A stretch of 64,000 bases of DNA from Blasia pusilla (GCA_050084515.1 CM114273.1:22692001-22756000); one strand, 5' to 3'; shown: positions 11,301 to 23,070, counted from the stretch's first letter. Notes: generated by a model from the letters alone, not told the origin. Translations and numbers: made by a program.

Positions 11301-12652
11301 ATTGGTAGCCAAGGGCTATGCATAACAATATGGCATCGATTATGTGGAGACATTTAACCCTATTGAAAAGATGGCAACTAGGAGAACAACGGTTGAAGTT
11401 CTAGTAAGTAAGAAGTGAAGATTACATCACATGGATGTCAAATATGCCTTATTGAATAGAGATCTATATGAGGAGGTATATATGATTCAACCATTAGATA
11501 TGAGCATCTAGAGTTTTCATTTCGTATATGCAAGTTTAAGAAAGCTCTATACGAGCTCAAAGAAGTTCCAAAAGCTTGATATGGCAAGATTATATATGTC
11601 CTACAAGAGTTGGGCTTTAAGGTATGTACTCCTTGTTATATATCTTGAGAAGACAAGATCATTTGGTTAATATTGTGTTATATGTTGATGACATCTTGAT
11701 TATCGGGAGTACTTAGGATATGGTACAATAAGTCAACTAAAGTTAAAGGCATAATTTAATATGAAGGACTTGAGAGAACTTAAGTACTTCCTTGGTGTTG
11801 AATTTATCAAGGTTGGAGAGAGCATGTGGTTACTACAACAAAAATATACTCTTCACATGCTTTCAAAATATGGTATGACGGCTTGTAAGCCAATTTGTAC
11901 ACTGTTGAACTAGAGTGTGAAGCTAAGAGTGGATGAAGGAGAGTTGCTTGCACATTCTAATATGTACAAGTGCATGGTTGGAAGTTTGATATGTCTGACT
12001 ATAACCAGGCCAGATTTGAGTTACGCACTCGGCCTAACGAGCCAATTTATGCAAGCATCTCAAAACCTTACTATGATCCTATGAGAAGGATTATGCGGTA
12101 TGTGAAATTTTTTGTTCAGTTCGGACTTCAATTTGAACCTTCTCCAAGTTTACAATTGCAGGGATTCACGTTTGTTGATTGGGCACGAAGCGTGTTTGAT
12201 AGACATTCCACATATGGTTATTCATTTACCTTGGGAAGCGTAGCTATAAGTTGGGCTTCAAAAAAACAATTTATAGTTGCTTTCTCTTCAACAAAGGTTG
12301 AGTAAAGAGGAGCAACCAATGCAACATATGAGATGGTGTGGTTTCATCAATTACTTGTACATATTAATATTAGTAACTTAGGACCTAATGTAATATATGC
12401 AGAAAATATTAGTAGCATCAAGTTTTCTAATAACCTTGTGTCTCATGCTCGAACAAAGCATGTTGAGGTGCATTTTCATTTTATCAGAGAGAAAAAGCTT
12501 GGAGGAGAATTTGATCTTGTGTATATAGGTACAAATCAGCAATTTGCTGATATGTTTACAAAGGCATTGTCTAGAGATAAGTTTGAGATGTTTAGAAATG
12601 ATTTAGGTGTTAGAGATATCGATATGAGCTTGAGGGGGAGTATTGAAGACTG
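8350..12652 (+). pseudogene. Ty1/copia gag-pol relic, interrupted
   Basis: The domain order is that of Ty1/copia. A retropepsin motif DSGASNHMT lies near 8,538, a GAG-pre-integrase HHCC region (LHNRIGHVN ... CPSCQFGKQAR) at 8,930-9,080, and the integrase core at 9,120-9,550 (SFIDDFSRYIW and TPHQNGVAERKNR). The integrase-to-RT linker resumes at 10,536, and the RT follows with EAMEEEFAALRHQQTWELV, LVAKGYA.QYGIDY and YVDDILII (about 11,680). RNase H (SWASKKQ ... ARTKHVEVHFHFIREK) runs to 12,652. At least a dozen in-frame stops or shifts inactivate it. A ~1 kb element splits it at 9,554-10,530 between the codons for PTI and RVQDKTP, and the flanking reading frames rejoin cleanly once that element is removed. 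Confidence 0.9.
9554..10530 (+). mobile_element. ~1 kb LTR-like element (copy 1) inside copia integrase
   Basis: A 977-bp block beginning TGTCGTGCACCTACTCTCC interrupts the copia integrase frame. It is related over its whole length to 29,532-30,560; both contain 'tgatctgcatccaaacacgcact' and 'cactcccttggatcaggtttgggttt' and end near 'gagggtc'. The flanking 5-mers are ataag (9,549-9,553) and acaag (10,531-10,535), consistent with a 5-bp target duplication with one later change. It has no coding capacity of its own. A solo LTR or an LTR-type non-autonomous element fits the start TG, size and 5-bp duplication, but the right end does not read CA. Confidence 0.6.
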
Positions 12653-13310
12653 AGTTATAATCAAGCTCATCGGACACCCGAATTGCTATATTTGATACTG
12701 ACATGAAGTAGAAAAGCTTAATTTTGGCTAGTCAATTAAGCACCATTATTTTAACTAGGATTAATTAATCACAATTAGTCTAACTCAATCTTACTTTAAA
12801 TGAATCTACTATAATTAATCATCTCCATGTGCCTACTAATAGATACTCGGCCCTACACGTCTATAGTACTTAGATTGAATTACATTTTCCAATCCGTCTA
12901 CATCGTATTTCATAAGGTTTTGCAAGTGATAAAACCTCTTCTTTTTAATGTCTTCTAAGGGATTACATTTGCCGAACTTCCGACTATATTTTATTTTATT
13001 TTTTATATCAGTTTCACTTTATGAAATTTTTTCTGGATATTCTTTATTGGGAGTTTCTTTTTTTGGAAATAAAGTGGATTAATTAACTTTATTTCCAAAA
13101 AAGTATTATTAATAATCTGATTACTACTTTGTAAGTAATGATCCGATGGGAATTTGGATTGTGGAAAACATGAAGGATTAACATAGTGTCAAAAATTTTC
13201 TTTGTTAAAAAAATAGAGAGATTATCCATTGGGGAGAATATGACGTGATTACTTACTAATGGTCATATGCGGTGTTAATTTTTTAGAACCTTTCCCTAGG
13301 TCGATATCCC
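12632..13310 (+). mobile_element. Polypurine tract and 3' LTR of copia relic
   Basis: Just before the end of the RNase H frame is the purine run GAGGGGGAG (12,632-12,640), the usual plus-strand primer position of copia elements. The LTR probably starts with TG at 12,644. The following AT-rich non-coding stretch fits an LTR, but its right border is not determined because no 5' LTR is available for comparison. Confidence 0.45.
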
Positions 13311-14560
13311 TTACATGCATGTTTTCCCTAAATTAATAGCTCCATGCTTCACACCAATATTTTTTTTCTTTCATGTTTTACAATATGCTCTATATATTTA
13401 CAACATTTGAAAGAGATCATGAAAGATATTTTGTGATGCGTATGTTTCATAAACATGATTAAGAGTTTTTCGGTCCATCATAATTGAGAGTTTCTGAACC
13501 AAATATTTAAAACCATTTTTCAAATATGGCAAGCATGTTTAGATTTGGAAGAGGAAACACACTAGAGTGATTACATAAAAACAGTAGAAACTCTCCAATG
13601 TCTCAACAAGTAATTTCAAAGACTATTAAGAAGAGGGTTGTGCAACTTTGTTACTAATTTGCTAGACATATCTATTGATAATGTGTTTTTGGAAACCCTT
13701 CCATTCTTCATACCTCAAAGATCGATTGTTATTCTTTAAATTGTTCTTCATAGTTGATGAGTGGTCGAGGGATCTCTTATACATACTATAGAAACCAAGC
13801 ACTTTTATGGAAGCTAGCTAACTCAACTTTAGAAGTTTGAACTAAATTGCTATTATATTTTACTAGTGAGACTTTGTGAAGTGAAGAGAAACAAGGTCTT
13901 ATGGGTACTATAGAAACCAAACACTCCAATCAAACAAAGAAAAGTAGAATCAAAGACTTGTAAAATTTTCTATTATTATATAATTGAAGTCATATTTAAT
14001 GAAATGAGGAGAAACTTTTCTTCTAGAAATGAAGGGATTTTCCTTCGTGTTGTGTGAAAATTCCAAACTTTTTTATTAAGGCCCTACATACACTCATGGT
14101 TTTTTCCCTTTCCATCTAGGCTATGCACGTGTTTACTAATTATTTTCTCTCCCACACCTCTCGAAGATCATACATTGGTTTTCTTTTGCCTTGTGGCTAG
14201 TGGGAAAGATTTTACCTCAACTTCAACAATAAAAAATGAAACCTTGTGATGTGGAAGAATCTGTGCACTTAACATTCTCAAAGGTTATTTGAATGTCACG
14301 CTCTTTGGTATGTGAAAATTTTAACATCAAAAATTAATTTTCATTACTGGAATTTCTTAGAATATATGTGGTTAATTTGTTGTATGTTGCCATGATTTTT
14401 CATATAATTTTTAGTTAATTTTTTTTCACATCCCTAGACTTTTTTCCGTTCATCGCATGACAATTCATATCACAAAATGTATTTTCTTAGTTAAGAAAAT
14501 CCCCTTAAAATAAGAATTAAAAAGAACATAAAATGTGAAATAAAGTTAAATAAAAGAATT
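13310..14560. other. AT-rich intergenic DNA
   Basis: No gene or structured element was recognised. Base composition changes sharply at about 14,560, where the GC-rich gene island begins. Confidence 0.5.
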
Positions 14561-16019
14561 ACCTGCCGTCGACATCCCGGAGATTCAACGGAGAACGGAA
14601 GTGGAGAGTGCCGGCACTGCCGGGTGGCCCGCCTTTTGTCACGACGACCGGTAGGATCGGCGACTGACCGGTATATTAAGGTCGCCGTCGGGAAGTACAG
14701 GGAATCACAAGTTCATCTAGTTCCTGAAAGTGCTCTTACAACCGGGTCAACCGGGAGGGAACCAGCGTACAGGTAGGGTGGTGGGCTACGGTGGCCGAGA
14801 GAGACCGACAAACAGAAGTGGCAACGACGACCAGGAGAAGGTGGGGTCGGCAACGGTCATTAACGGCGGCTCCAGGTCATACCCTGCTGGCCGCTACTCT
14901 CACGTGCTCGGCCACCTGTACTGGCTTTTGGACGCAGCAGTGCTGGGCGAACTCAGGGGAAGAACGGAGGAGGTCGGGTCCCACGTTCACAGGTCGCGAA
15001 TTCTTCTGGTCCCATGGAGTGAGGATGGGGGAGATGAATAGAGGAGTGAGGGGGAGTCGGGCTGCGTAAGCGCGGGGCAGCTGCGGGAACAAGAAGCGAG
15101 CGAGAGAGAGAGCGCTAGCGCCCATACTACCTGTCTGCGGGAGTGCGCACGATGCACCCACTCGAGTCACCCATTAACTGCTGCTCAGCGGATCAGTTGT
15201 TGCTGCTCTCGCTACTAGCGGGCAGTCGTCTCGACTAGCTGGCTAGCTCGGCGAGGTTTAATTCTCCGCTCCGCCTTCTGCGCTGCTTTCGCAATTGCTT
15301 CCCATCCCATCCACCCCATCCCATCCTGTGCGCTCTCCGTCCGATTGTGTGTTCAGGTGTGCAGCTCAGGATTTTGCTTCGTCGTGTAGTTTACCTTTCA
15401 CTGGGCGTAAGTTTCTGAGTTACGGCCTGCGCGTCTTGTAGAGAGGGCTTCTCGACGAGAGCTTTGTTTTGTTTCCACTCCCCTCTCGCTGCACCTTCTG
15501 CAGGCAGCCGCTGCAGCATCTCTTGTTTAGACTGAGTCGGTGGGTGTCAGTAAAGTCGTAGCAGTGGGGTGTCCGTGAGGGCAACCTCCTCACTGCTGGT
15601 ACTCCACCACATTCGAGTCGAGTAGTTTCGTTTGCTTGTTTGCTGTGTCCGTGTGTGGGTGTCTTCGGCGAGGGCGGAGATCATCTCGTGGCCTCAGCAG
15701 TGCCGACAGTGGTCCGCACCTCTCATGCCAATCTCCTCTCTGCTCGATTCCCTTCTTCTCACTCAGGTGGCTTTGACAGGCACTTCTCCTGCCTTCCTTA
15801 CTTCCATTGCATGCCGAAATGCGGAGCTGAACTTAATCGTGGACCGACGCGGCAGTTAAGTTGAAAGCCGTGCTGGCCTGCGAGACCAATTAGAAACTTG
15901 TACATGAATTCGCTCCCAGCGCAGACCATCTCACCGTTTGTGCCGCTTCGGCTGGTCAATAGAGTCGTCGTAGAGGCCCACAGACGAAGCTGTCACTCGT
16001 GCTGCCGCGCCTCTACCAC
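14560..16019 (+). promoter_or_regulatory. Upstream and 5' leader region of the aspartic protease gene
   Basis: This GC-rich stretch lies directly upstream of the protease start codon and contains no convincing open reading frame. The only TATA-like word noticed is 'tatatta' at about 14,671. From roughly 15,230 onward the plus strand is pyrimidine-rich with many CT blocks, as is common in long plant 5' leaders, and a 5' UTR intron is possible. The transcription start cannot be placed from sequence alone. Confidence 0.35.
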
Positions 16020-17774
16020 ATGAGAAGGACTATGGAGGAATGCAGGCGGAGGAATAGGGAGAATCTGCTCAGAGAAGTAGCTTGTCCCACGGCGTTTGCT
16101 TTCTCGCTACTGCTGCTTCTCTTACCGGCAGTTTTCGGGAGCCAGAACATCCGGCAACACCCGAGCCCGGATGGGCAAATGAGATCATCGGTAGGTGCTA
16201 GCTCAACTTTCGTGCGGCAATCGCTCGAGCAAATCTCTGGTTCCGATGGCGCGATGCCGATTCGAGCTGACGTAGTGGAGGGGGATGATGGTAGTGAGGG
16301 TGATCTGTATGATGCCGCGAAGGAGGATTCTTCACAGGAATCTCGCTCCAGAGCGAGCCGCGACAGGAAATTGCTGAGCCAGGGGAAGGAGAGGAAGAAG
16401 AGCGCTCGAGGCGTGGGGAAACAGATGAGCGAGGACAAGGAGCTGTCAGTGGCCATGCTACACAGAAGCCACCCAGACTCTCCTGTTTTTGCGAAGAAGG
16501 TGTTGACCCACGAAGAGCACGTACTGGATAGGATACAGGACCAGCAGCAGCGAGTGAGGAAGCTGAAGGCGGAACTCCATGCGAAGATTTCTAAGAAATT
16601 TCCCACGCTCAGTGACGCTACCAATTCCAGCAACTATGATTTTTCCACCCCCGTGGTATCCGGCTCGACTCTCGGATCCGGCCAGTACTTCATAGAGTTC
16701 TATCTCGGAACTCCTCCTCAGAAGTTCTCGCTCATTGCGGACACAGGAAGTGATCTGATCTGGGTTCAATGCCCTCCGTGCATCTCGTGCTATTCGCAAA
16801 ATGGCCCCATTTTCATGCCCCAAGACTCATCTACTTACTCACCGCTCACCTGTGCTTCGGACCTCTGTCAATTCGTTCCTGCTCCTCTCAACTTCACCTG
16901 TGAAGTCAAGACTATCGGCTGCGCCTACGCCTACATGTACGCCGACGAATCCTCGACACAGGGTGTTTTCTCCACCGATACTGCTACCATGAACGTCAGC
17001 AAGGATGGCAAGAATGTTCAGATCAACAACGTTGCATTTGGGTGCGGAAACTTGAACATGGGTCCGAGTCTTACCGGCGCAGGGGGAGTAATAGGTCTTG
17101 GGCAGGGCCCCACTTCTTTCCCTTCTCAAATTGGAGGCTACTTCGGGAACAGGTTCTCGTACTGTCTGGTAGATTATTTCGACGCTCCGAGTGTCAGTAG
17201 CACTCTCGTTTTTGGTAGCGGGGGAACGAAACGCTCTAAAGAGCAGGCGCAGTATACGCCCTTCATCCACAATCAGTATGCTCCCACTTTCTACTACTTG
17301 GGGATTCAGTCTGTGGCCGTCGCAGGTAAAACGGTTCCCATTCCTGACGAAGTGTGGGGAATCTCTGAAGTGGGCGATGGTGGAACCATCATAGATTCTG
17401 GTACCACGCTCACGGTTTTCCTGGAGCCTGCGTACATCGCCATTCTGAACGCTTTCGAGAACAACCTTTGCTACCCTCGCGTTCCTTCAACTCAGTTCCT
17501 GGATTTGTGCTTCAGCACCGTGGGCTCGGCCGAGAAAACCGGGAAGCTGCCGTCATTCTCCATCACATTTACCAATGGAGCTGTATTCTGGCCGCCCGTT
17601 GAGAACTTGTTCGTAAAGGTTGCCGAGGATACCATGTGCTTGGCAATACAGAGTACGTCGTCTCCGTTCGGGTTCAACATTTTGGGAAACCTGATTCAGC
17701 AGAATTTCGAAATTGTTTACGATCGCGAGAAACAGAGACTGGGGTTTGCCCCAGCCAAGTGTTCTGTAGCGTAG
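16020..17774 (+). CDS. Nepenthesin-type aspartic protease (A1 family)
   Basis: This is an intronless frame of 584 codons. Residues 1-20 are basic, followed by a hydrophobic core (about 23-38, AFAFSLLLLLLPAVFG) read as a signal peptide or signal anchor. A charged propeptide of about 160 residues carries the typical 'HRSHPDSP' phrase. The pepsin-like body has FIEFYLGTPPQKF, the first catalytic motif DTGSDLIWVQC (Asp241), and a Cys-rich nepenthesin-type insert. It continues with Y.DESSTQGVFSTDT, a tyrosine-flap-like segment, and the second catalytic motif IDSGTTLT (Asp459). It ends with FNILGNLIQQNFEIVYD and GFAPAKC. Both Asp residues are present and the length suits the family, so a secreted or vacuolar acid protease is expected. 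The first ATG is at 16,020; a second at 16,032 has the better initiation context (A at -3, G at +4). An upstream in-frame GTG at 15,999 is not a credible start in a plant. A decayed paralogue lies at 52.5-53.9 kb. Confidence 0.93.
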   Translation: MRRTMEECRRRNRENLLREVACPTAFAFSLLLLLLPAVFGSQNIRQHPSPDGQMRSSVGASSTFVRQSLEQISGSDGAMPIRADVVEGDDGSEGDLYDAAKEDSSQESRSRASRDRKLLSQGKERKKSARGVGKQMSEDKELSVAMLHRSHPDSPVFAKKVLTHEEHVLDRIQDQQQRVRKLKAELHAKISKKFPTLSDATNSSNYDFSTPVVSGSTLGSGQYFIEFYLGTPPQKFSLIADTGSDLIWVQCPPCISCYSQNGPIFMPQDSSTYSPLTCASDLCQFVPAPLNFTCEVKTIGCAYAYMYADESSTQGVFSTDTATMNVSKDGKNVQINNVAFGCGNLNMGPSLTGAGGVIGLGQGPTSFPSQIGGYFGNRFSYCLVDYFDAPSVSSTLVFGSGGTKRSKEQAQYTPFIHNQYAPTFYYLGIQSVAVAGKTVPIPDEVWGISEVGDGGTIIDSGTTLTVFLEPAYIAILNAFENNLCYPRVPSTQFLDLCFSTVGSAEKTGKLPSFSITFTNGAVFWPPVENLFVKVAEDTMCLAIQSTSSPFGFNILGNLIQQNFEIVYDREKQRLGFAPAKCSVA

Positions 17775-18014
17775 ATGGACGAGCTTGTGAATAGTGCCGT
17801 ATAACTAGTGGAATGAATCACACAGTTAACTCGAATCGGAATCGGGAACTCACCGAAACTACGGGTCTATGTAGATTGTTGGAGGCCCACTCTTAATTTG
17901 ATCAACTTCAAAATTGAAGCTTACCGAAGACCCGCGACGCAAGCTGCCGCAGGTGGTGTGGTGCTGTTAACCGTTTTCTGGTTCCGGGTGGCTCACTGTC
18001 TCTGCTTTCTTCTG

Positions 18015-18047
<33 letters not shown>

Positions 18048-19238
18048 AGACTAGCACCGTCCAACCAGGGCGCGGGGTCAATAGTGGCAATGCTTTGACG
18101 GACACTACTAAATGAGTACAGTCCCTCCGTCAGTGATGAATGGGTTGGGAGAGTCGGTGTGACAGCCGCTCTCTTCTATGTACGGGAGAAATACTCCTCG
18201 GACACGGGCCATGGGCGGCACCTCACAGTACAGTTGCTGCGAAGGATAGGCTACGTCGTTAATGTGTGGACGTCTCCTGTGCTTTAGATCAATGCCGTGA
18301 CTTAAGGGGGATTAATTGGCACCATCCAGATGGATCTAGGCCTTAATTTGCCAAGGTGTGTGCCTGTCACTATCCTTGTGGAATGATTTATTTGTGCGTG
18401 TACATTGAATTCTCAATTCTTTTAGTGCTCAATTCAGGTCAGACCTCATTTTCCCTCGTTGAGAGTCACGGCAAATAATACTTTCCACATTTGTTTCAAT
18501 GAATAAAAGCCCACCCGCATGTCCGTGATTGCGTTCGATTGTTCACTCGAGCCTGGTCCACTCGCTTCCGCCCTCACTTGCTTGATGAACTTTCGATCAC
18601 ATTCCGTCTTTTGCGTGCGCTCTCTGCCAACGATTCTAGGAGTTGTCTGTCAATTTTCAGGTTGTTCCATTCCATAGTTGACTTATGCTGTCGCCAACCC
18701 AACTTCTACATCACGTTTCTCCCAGCTTTCTCATAGCCACATCGCTTGGTGCACCTGTGGCCTTCATTCTGTTGTCTTCCTCTTGTTATTTTGAGAAGTC
18801 GAGAGAACCTCGTCTCAAACCTTTCGAGTTGGAAAGTTGCGGAAAAGGCGTTTTGGATTAATTCGGAAGTTGTTAAGTTTGAAATATCTGCTTCGATCTC
18901 AAGACGGAGCGTGTGAAACTCACGGCAGTGCGGAAGGAGTGCAATGGAGAAGTGTGGGCTGCAGAAAGTTTCTTCGGGCCTCTGCGGCTAAGCAGTCATG
19001 GGGTCCAAGCTCCCCTAAAAGCTGTTCTGATGATCATTGCGCTACTGAGTGAGTGCTGGACCACTGGACTCGCGGAACAAGCAATTCTCACGTAACGAGA
19101 TCAGTGATGTCAGGTTGTGGTGAACAAGGCCGGGTTGGAGAAGCCCAGTACATCACTGGAGGTGAACATTGGGCTTACTGGTGGTGTACACAGCGACTTT
19201 CTGGTGACTTAAAGCTTCTCAAGCTTCTCAAGCTTCTC
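17775..19238. other. GC-rich 3' flank of the protease gene; no second gene
   Basis: No conserved coding region was seen. A (CT)14 microsatellite lies at 18,015-18,042. AATAAA-type words occur at about 18,500 and could serve as polyadenylation signals, though they lie some 725 bases past the stop. Short overlapping frames on both strands reflect base composition. Confidence 0.45.
18015..18042 (+). repeat. (CT)14 microsatellite
   Basis: A pure CT dinucleotide tract of 28 bases in the 3' flank of the aspartic protease gene, followed by GTGTG. Confidence 0.95.
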
Positions 19239-19266
19239 AAAGGTCTTCTCGAACGAGAAGACCTTT
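19211..19266. repeat. Triple AAGCTTCTC repeat and perfect hairpin
   Basis: Three direct copies of AAGCTTCTC (from 19,212) run straight into a perfect inverted repeat. The arms AAAGGTCTTCTCG (19,239-19,251) and its complement (19,254-19,266) are separated by only AA. The hairpin repeats the CTTCTC word, so it may have grown from the same replication slippage. Confidence 0.8.
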
Positions 19267-19928
19267 GTACTTTGTCGGAGAGATAGAGGAAGTAATAAAA
19301 GTTCGAGTCCTTTATTATGTGCAAGAGCAGAATTCCCTCATCTAATCGTATGCATGACCCAAGTTTCCGGAGTCCCCTCTCCTATGCGAGTGTCAATGCC
19401 CAACTGGTCGCATTCAAGGCCGATTGCAGAAGGTCGATTTGGAGCCGGTGCTTGTTTGAACGGAAGCCTCGTGTACCCTGTGTGTGGAACGAATGGGACT
19501 GCGTGGATAAAAATCGAATTTTCTGTCATGAAGATAGAAGCTCTTTTACAGTAGAGTGCCACCACTTAAAGGTCGCTGAATGCTTTTGTCAGTTTTATTG
19601 TCAACCGTGGAATCCGATGTCGTTACGTGTTTTGTCATCGGCCAGTTTGAATGGAGCACAGTCTAAATGAAGGCATGTTGCAGGACAATGTCGGTGCTCT
19701 CCTGAAAGAAATGCTCAATCACCTCGGTCGGTCAGTGAGTCAGTCGGTCAGACAGCCAGGACAATGGCTGCGAGTACATTTCAGCTTGAAAGCGTGGAGA
19801 GAGTTGCGAAAGAAGAAGAGAAACACATCTAGATTGCATTTGTATGCGGTGTGAAGCGAGATTGGACGGGCGACGGGTTTCCTCTCCGATCCGAGTTTTC
19901 AAGAGGAGTGGAATGAGATGACGCGTGT

Positions 19929-20321
19929 TTAGGGTCCTGTGCTGTTCAGTGTGCACTGCCTTCTTCCTCCTGAGTCCTGACTGCAGGCAGTCTGGCAGCC
20001 GAAATCGAATTTGTCTCCACTCATCGCAAACTGGCAGTTGCATGCATTTACAACACAGTACCTGGCTTGTACCAGAAACCGCCCGCGCCATCCGCACGCA
20101 GTCGCAGAACAGATTGTCACTCCCTCGAGGAGCCAGTCGTCGAGGACTCGAGGCTCTGGGACCCGAGCTTCATTAAACTCAGTCAACGCTCGATGTTCGT
20201 GTACTTGGAGTGATGATGTAGCCAGCACCCCAGCCCGTAGACCAAGGAACACGCACACGAGAAGCATCAATGTTCGGCTTATTCGTTCCAAAGAAGTTAT
20301 ACGAGGTACAAGAAGACACAT
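19929..20321 (-). CDS. Possible small secreted Cys-rich protein (weak)
   Basis: An ATG-started frame of 130 codons on the minus strand. Residues 15-35 form a hydrophobic segment (LMLLVCVFLGLRAGVLA) resembling a signal peptide. The C-terminal half holds eight Cys residues spaced C-x4-C-x12-C-x4-C-x-C-x12-C-x3-C-x9-C. That pattern is what a secreted disulfide-rich peptide would show, but I do not recognise the family. The region is GC-rich and has equally long frames on the other strand (for example 20,011-20,469), so a chance frame is quite possible. No introns, promoter or neighbours support it. Confidence 0.2.
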   Translation of the reverse strand: MCLLVPRITSLERISRTLMLLVCVFLGLRAGVLATSSLQVHEHRALTEFNEARVPEPRVLDDWLLEGVTICSATACGWRGRFLVQARYCVVNACNCQFAMSGDKFDFGCQTACSQDSGGRRQCTLNSTGP

Positions 20322-20329
20322 TTGTTTTT

Positions 20330-23070
20330 TGTTCGTACATTATCTGGAGACTTATATACTCCGCAAGACGACATGTCACCTTGCACATTCGGTTGCCACC
20401 GTCCCGTCCAACTCCGGGTCTAACTCCACTCGCTTCCCAGCACCAAAGAAGATGCAATCAATCAGTTGAGAACACTCGTGCAGAAGGACGCGGTGACAAG
20501 AATCCATCGGTGTCAGAATCCTTTTCTTTTTCCTTCCTCACATGGATCATGGATATTTGTATCTCGCCGCCGAGTCACCACAACAGCGTGGCCCGCCGCA
20601 GAGCTAGCTAGTAGCTGCCTTTTGTAGTTCAGTTCACTTTCTCATAGCTGCATCGCAGAAAGATTATGTTCTACCGGTAAAGGGTTTTTCGGAGACACCG
20701 TGAACAGTAGGAAGCTGAAAGCGGAGAGCGCGCATTGTCAGGTCAGAAGAATGTGATCGGCCGTGAGAGGCAGGAAAAATCACGCACATCCATGGAAATT
20801 ACCGTACGCGTCTCTGTTGAAAACAGATCTAGCGGATTCGTTCTTAGAACTGGTCGACCTGGTTGATAAAGCCGGATGGCTCCCGAGCGAAAGAGTGTCG
20901 AACAGTTGTGCTTTCGTGCACTTGCTAGCTGTAAAATTCTGTCGGCTCTCGTTGTAAGCGTGTGTCATGCATGAATGATCAGAGGATGGGATGGCCGGAA
21001 AAGCTCGGCGCGCACACCCCGCCCCACACGAAATCCCCCCCACCTTCTCAGTAGCTCATCTCTTCGCGGCCTGGGCTCTCGGGAGCGCGTATCAGGTGGA
21101 AGGGATAGCGACCGTCGTGCAACAGACGGAGCTTGACGGAAGGGTGGGTCCGTGATCTTTGTCGACTGCATCATACATGGGTGTCAAGCACAAAGCGGAG
21201 CCCTTAGAAGTAGATTCAAACGCGGGTGGCGTGATCGGCGACGAGTTTTCGCTGGCAATCACCAGATGCGGAGCGAGAACGAATCCAATGAGTTTGTCTT
21301 AACTCTCAATTAGGCTACAGCTCCTCTCCTTCTGCTCCGCACCACCTTGGGCCAGACGAAAGTACTCCCCAGTTCTGTCCCAATTTTGGGTCAAGAATCA
21401 TTACCATACGACTTTCTTCGATGGTTGCGCTCTGCGGCCTAGGTGAATTTCTCCCGTGGCTACGTAGCGATGGGAGACTTTCTCCCTGGCCCAGCTTCGC
21501 CCAGCCGCTCTCACTCCACTGAACTGACGTGCACCACACCGCAGTTTGGAGGGCCGAGGAAAACCACTCCCACCCCACCCCACCCCACCCCACCAGTCTC
21601 GCATCAGCAATACAACAAGGAAGTCCACACAAATGCATTTGGCCAATTCTTCCGCGACGATGTGCACAGCTAGGGTGAGTCCGTCCATTAAATTCTTCGA
21701 CGAATAGCCACATTCCTAAATCCAGCCGAGTCTACAACGTAGGCCATACAATGCCGATGAATTATTCATCCGGTCAAACCCATCCGCGATACCGGCTTGA
21801 AATAGAAACAGAGTCTGCCGGTCCATTCTGCATCTCTTCGTGGCGATGGCGAAACCGTCGCGTCCAATCACACCGGTGCTCCATTTAAAGAAAGATAACC
21901 TCAACTCAACATTGCTAAATCGGTCCGGTCAATTCCGCTGCGCAACATGGCGCTGGTAATAGTGATTGTGAATCCATCCAGTCAACTTCGCAAGGCTGTA
22001 CAGTACCAAGGAATCCCACCGTCTCGTCAACCGATGCCCGGTCGGTTGAAAGAGCTAGTCCGTAACGCACTCCCTCCGTTTTTTTTTCATCCAGTAACGT
22101 CCGCTAGGCAACCCGGCACTAGTTCATCCACCTCATGCAGCGACAGCGAATCCATCCAGTAAAAACTGTCCCAATTGACGAAGCTTCGTTCATTCCAAAT
22201 GTAGGACGACAGGATGAAATCGAGACAAAAGGAGTCAACCCTCGTCGAGTTGAGATTCGTCGGTCCTTACCTCTTACGACTTTCCCGGTTCCACGCGGTC
22301 TTACGTGCCTGGCATGGACGTCCCCGATCGCAACGTCTGGCTCTTCCGCCATCTCGCTCGTCGTCTCTCGATCCGTGTCACCCACGTTCGTCTCCCCACT
22401 CCATCATGCTGCTGCCGCACACCTTCCTCCTCTTCCGTTGTCCGTTCGTTCGTTCGTTCGTCCGTCTCTCTCTCTCTCTCTCACGAGTCACGAACTCCTC
22501 ACTTCCGTGTCTCGCGGGCTGACTGCCCTCGTTTGGATCGCCATCCGTCCCGCGGATTTACCTCCGACTCCCCACTCCGTGTCGCCGGGAGTCGGACGCC
22601 GGCTTCAGTTCCCCTTCTTCTATAGACGGGATACTCCGCTGTGTCGACGTTGGGTCCGCCACCTCCTTCCGTCCGTCGGTCCGTCCCTCCCTGCACAATT
22701 CCCTGATCCCTTCATTTCTCGCGGTTCGCCCGCCCGCCCGCCCGCGCGCCCACCCGCGTGGGCCGGAGCACGACCCGCGAAACTTCAAAGGGGCAGATTC
22801 CTCTGTTCGTCTTTACGTTGACTGGATGTCGGGCGTACACCGTGTCCGTGACTCTGTGAGATAAGCTTCTGCAACGGAGAGTACCTTTAGCGGGTAACGA
22901 AACCGTCAAGTTACCGGAATGATCAACGTCTTTGGAACTGGACGTCGAGTATTGTGCACAAAACGTTTTATTAATAAAGAATTGAATAAAGTGAATAGGC
23001 GAGATACGGTGAGGTCCACCTATATCATAAGGATAGCGTGACTCTTCCAAATAGAGTGGGCCCTGGGAAA
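20330..23070. other. GC-rich island without recognised gene; low-complexity tracts
   Basis: No conserved protein was found. The stretch contains (CCACC)n at 21,568-21,594, a GTTC tetranucleotide run and (CT)n at about 22,444-22,482, and (CGCC)n at 22,727-22,744. The 228-codon frame at 22,135-22,821 reads straight through these tracts and looks spurious. GC content falls at about 23,070. Confidence 0.5.
21568..21594 (-). repeat. (CCACC)n tract, G-quadruplex-prone on the minus strand
   Basis: Five successive CCCC or CCC blocks spaced by single A residues. The minus strand therefore reads GGGGT repeated, with four or more G-runs and one-base loops, the canonical arrangement for a stable G-quadruplex. 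Confidence 0.85.

Noticed and set aside
15999-16019. Upstream extension of the aspartic protease start
   Set aside because: The codon at 15,999 is GTG; the first in-frame ATG is at 16,020, so the start was moved there.
16013-16633. 206-codon minus-strand frame
   Set aside because: It is antisense to the well-supported aspartic protease and has no domain.
22135-22821. 228-codon plus-strand frame
   Set aside because: It reads through (GTTC)n, (CT)n and (CGCC)n tracts and its Ser/Pro/Arg-rich product has no domain; overlapping frames of similar length exist on both strands.
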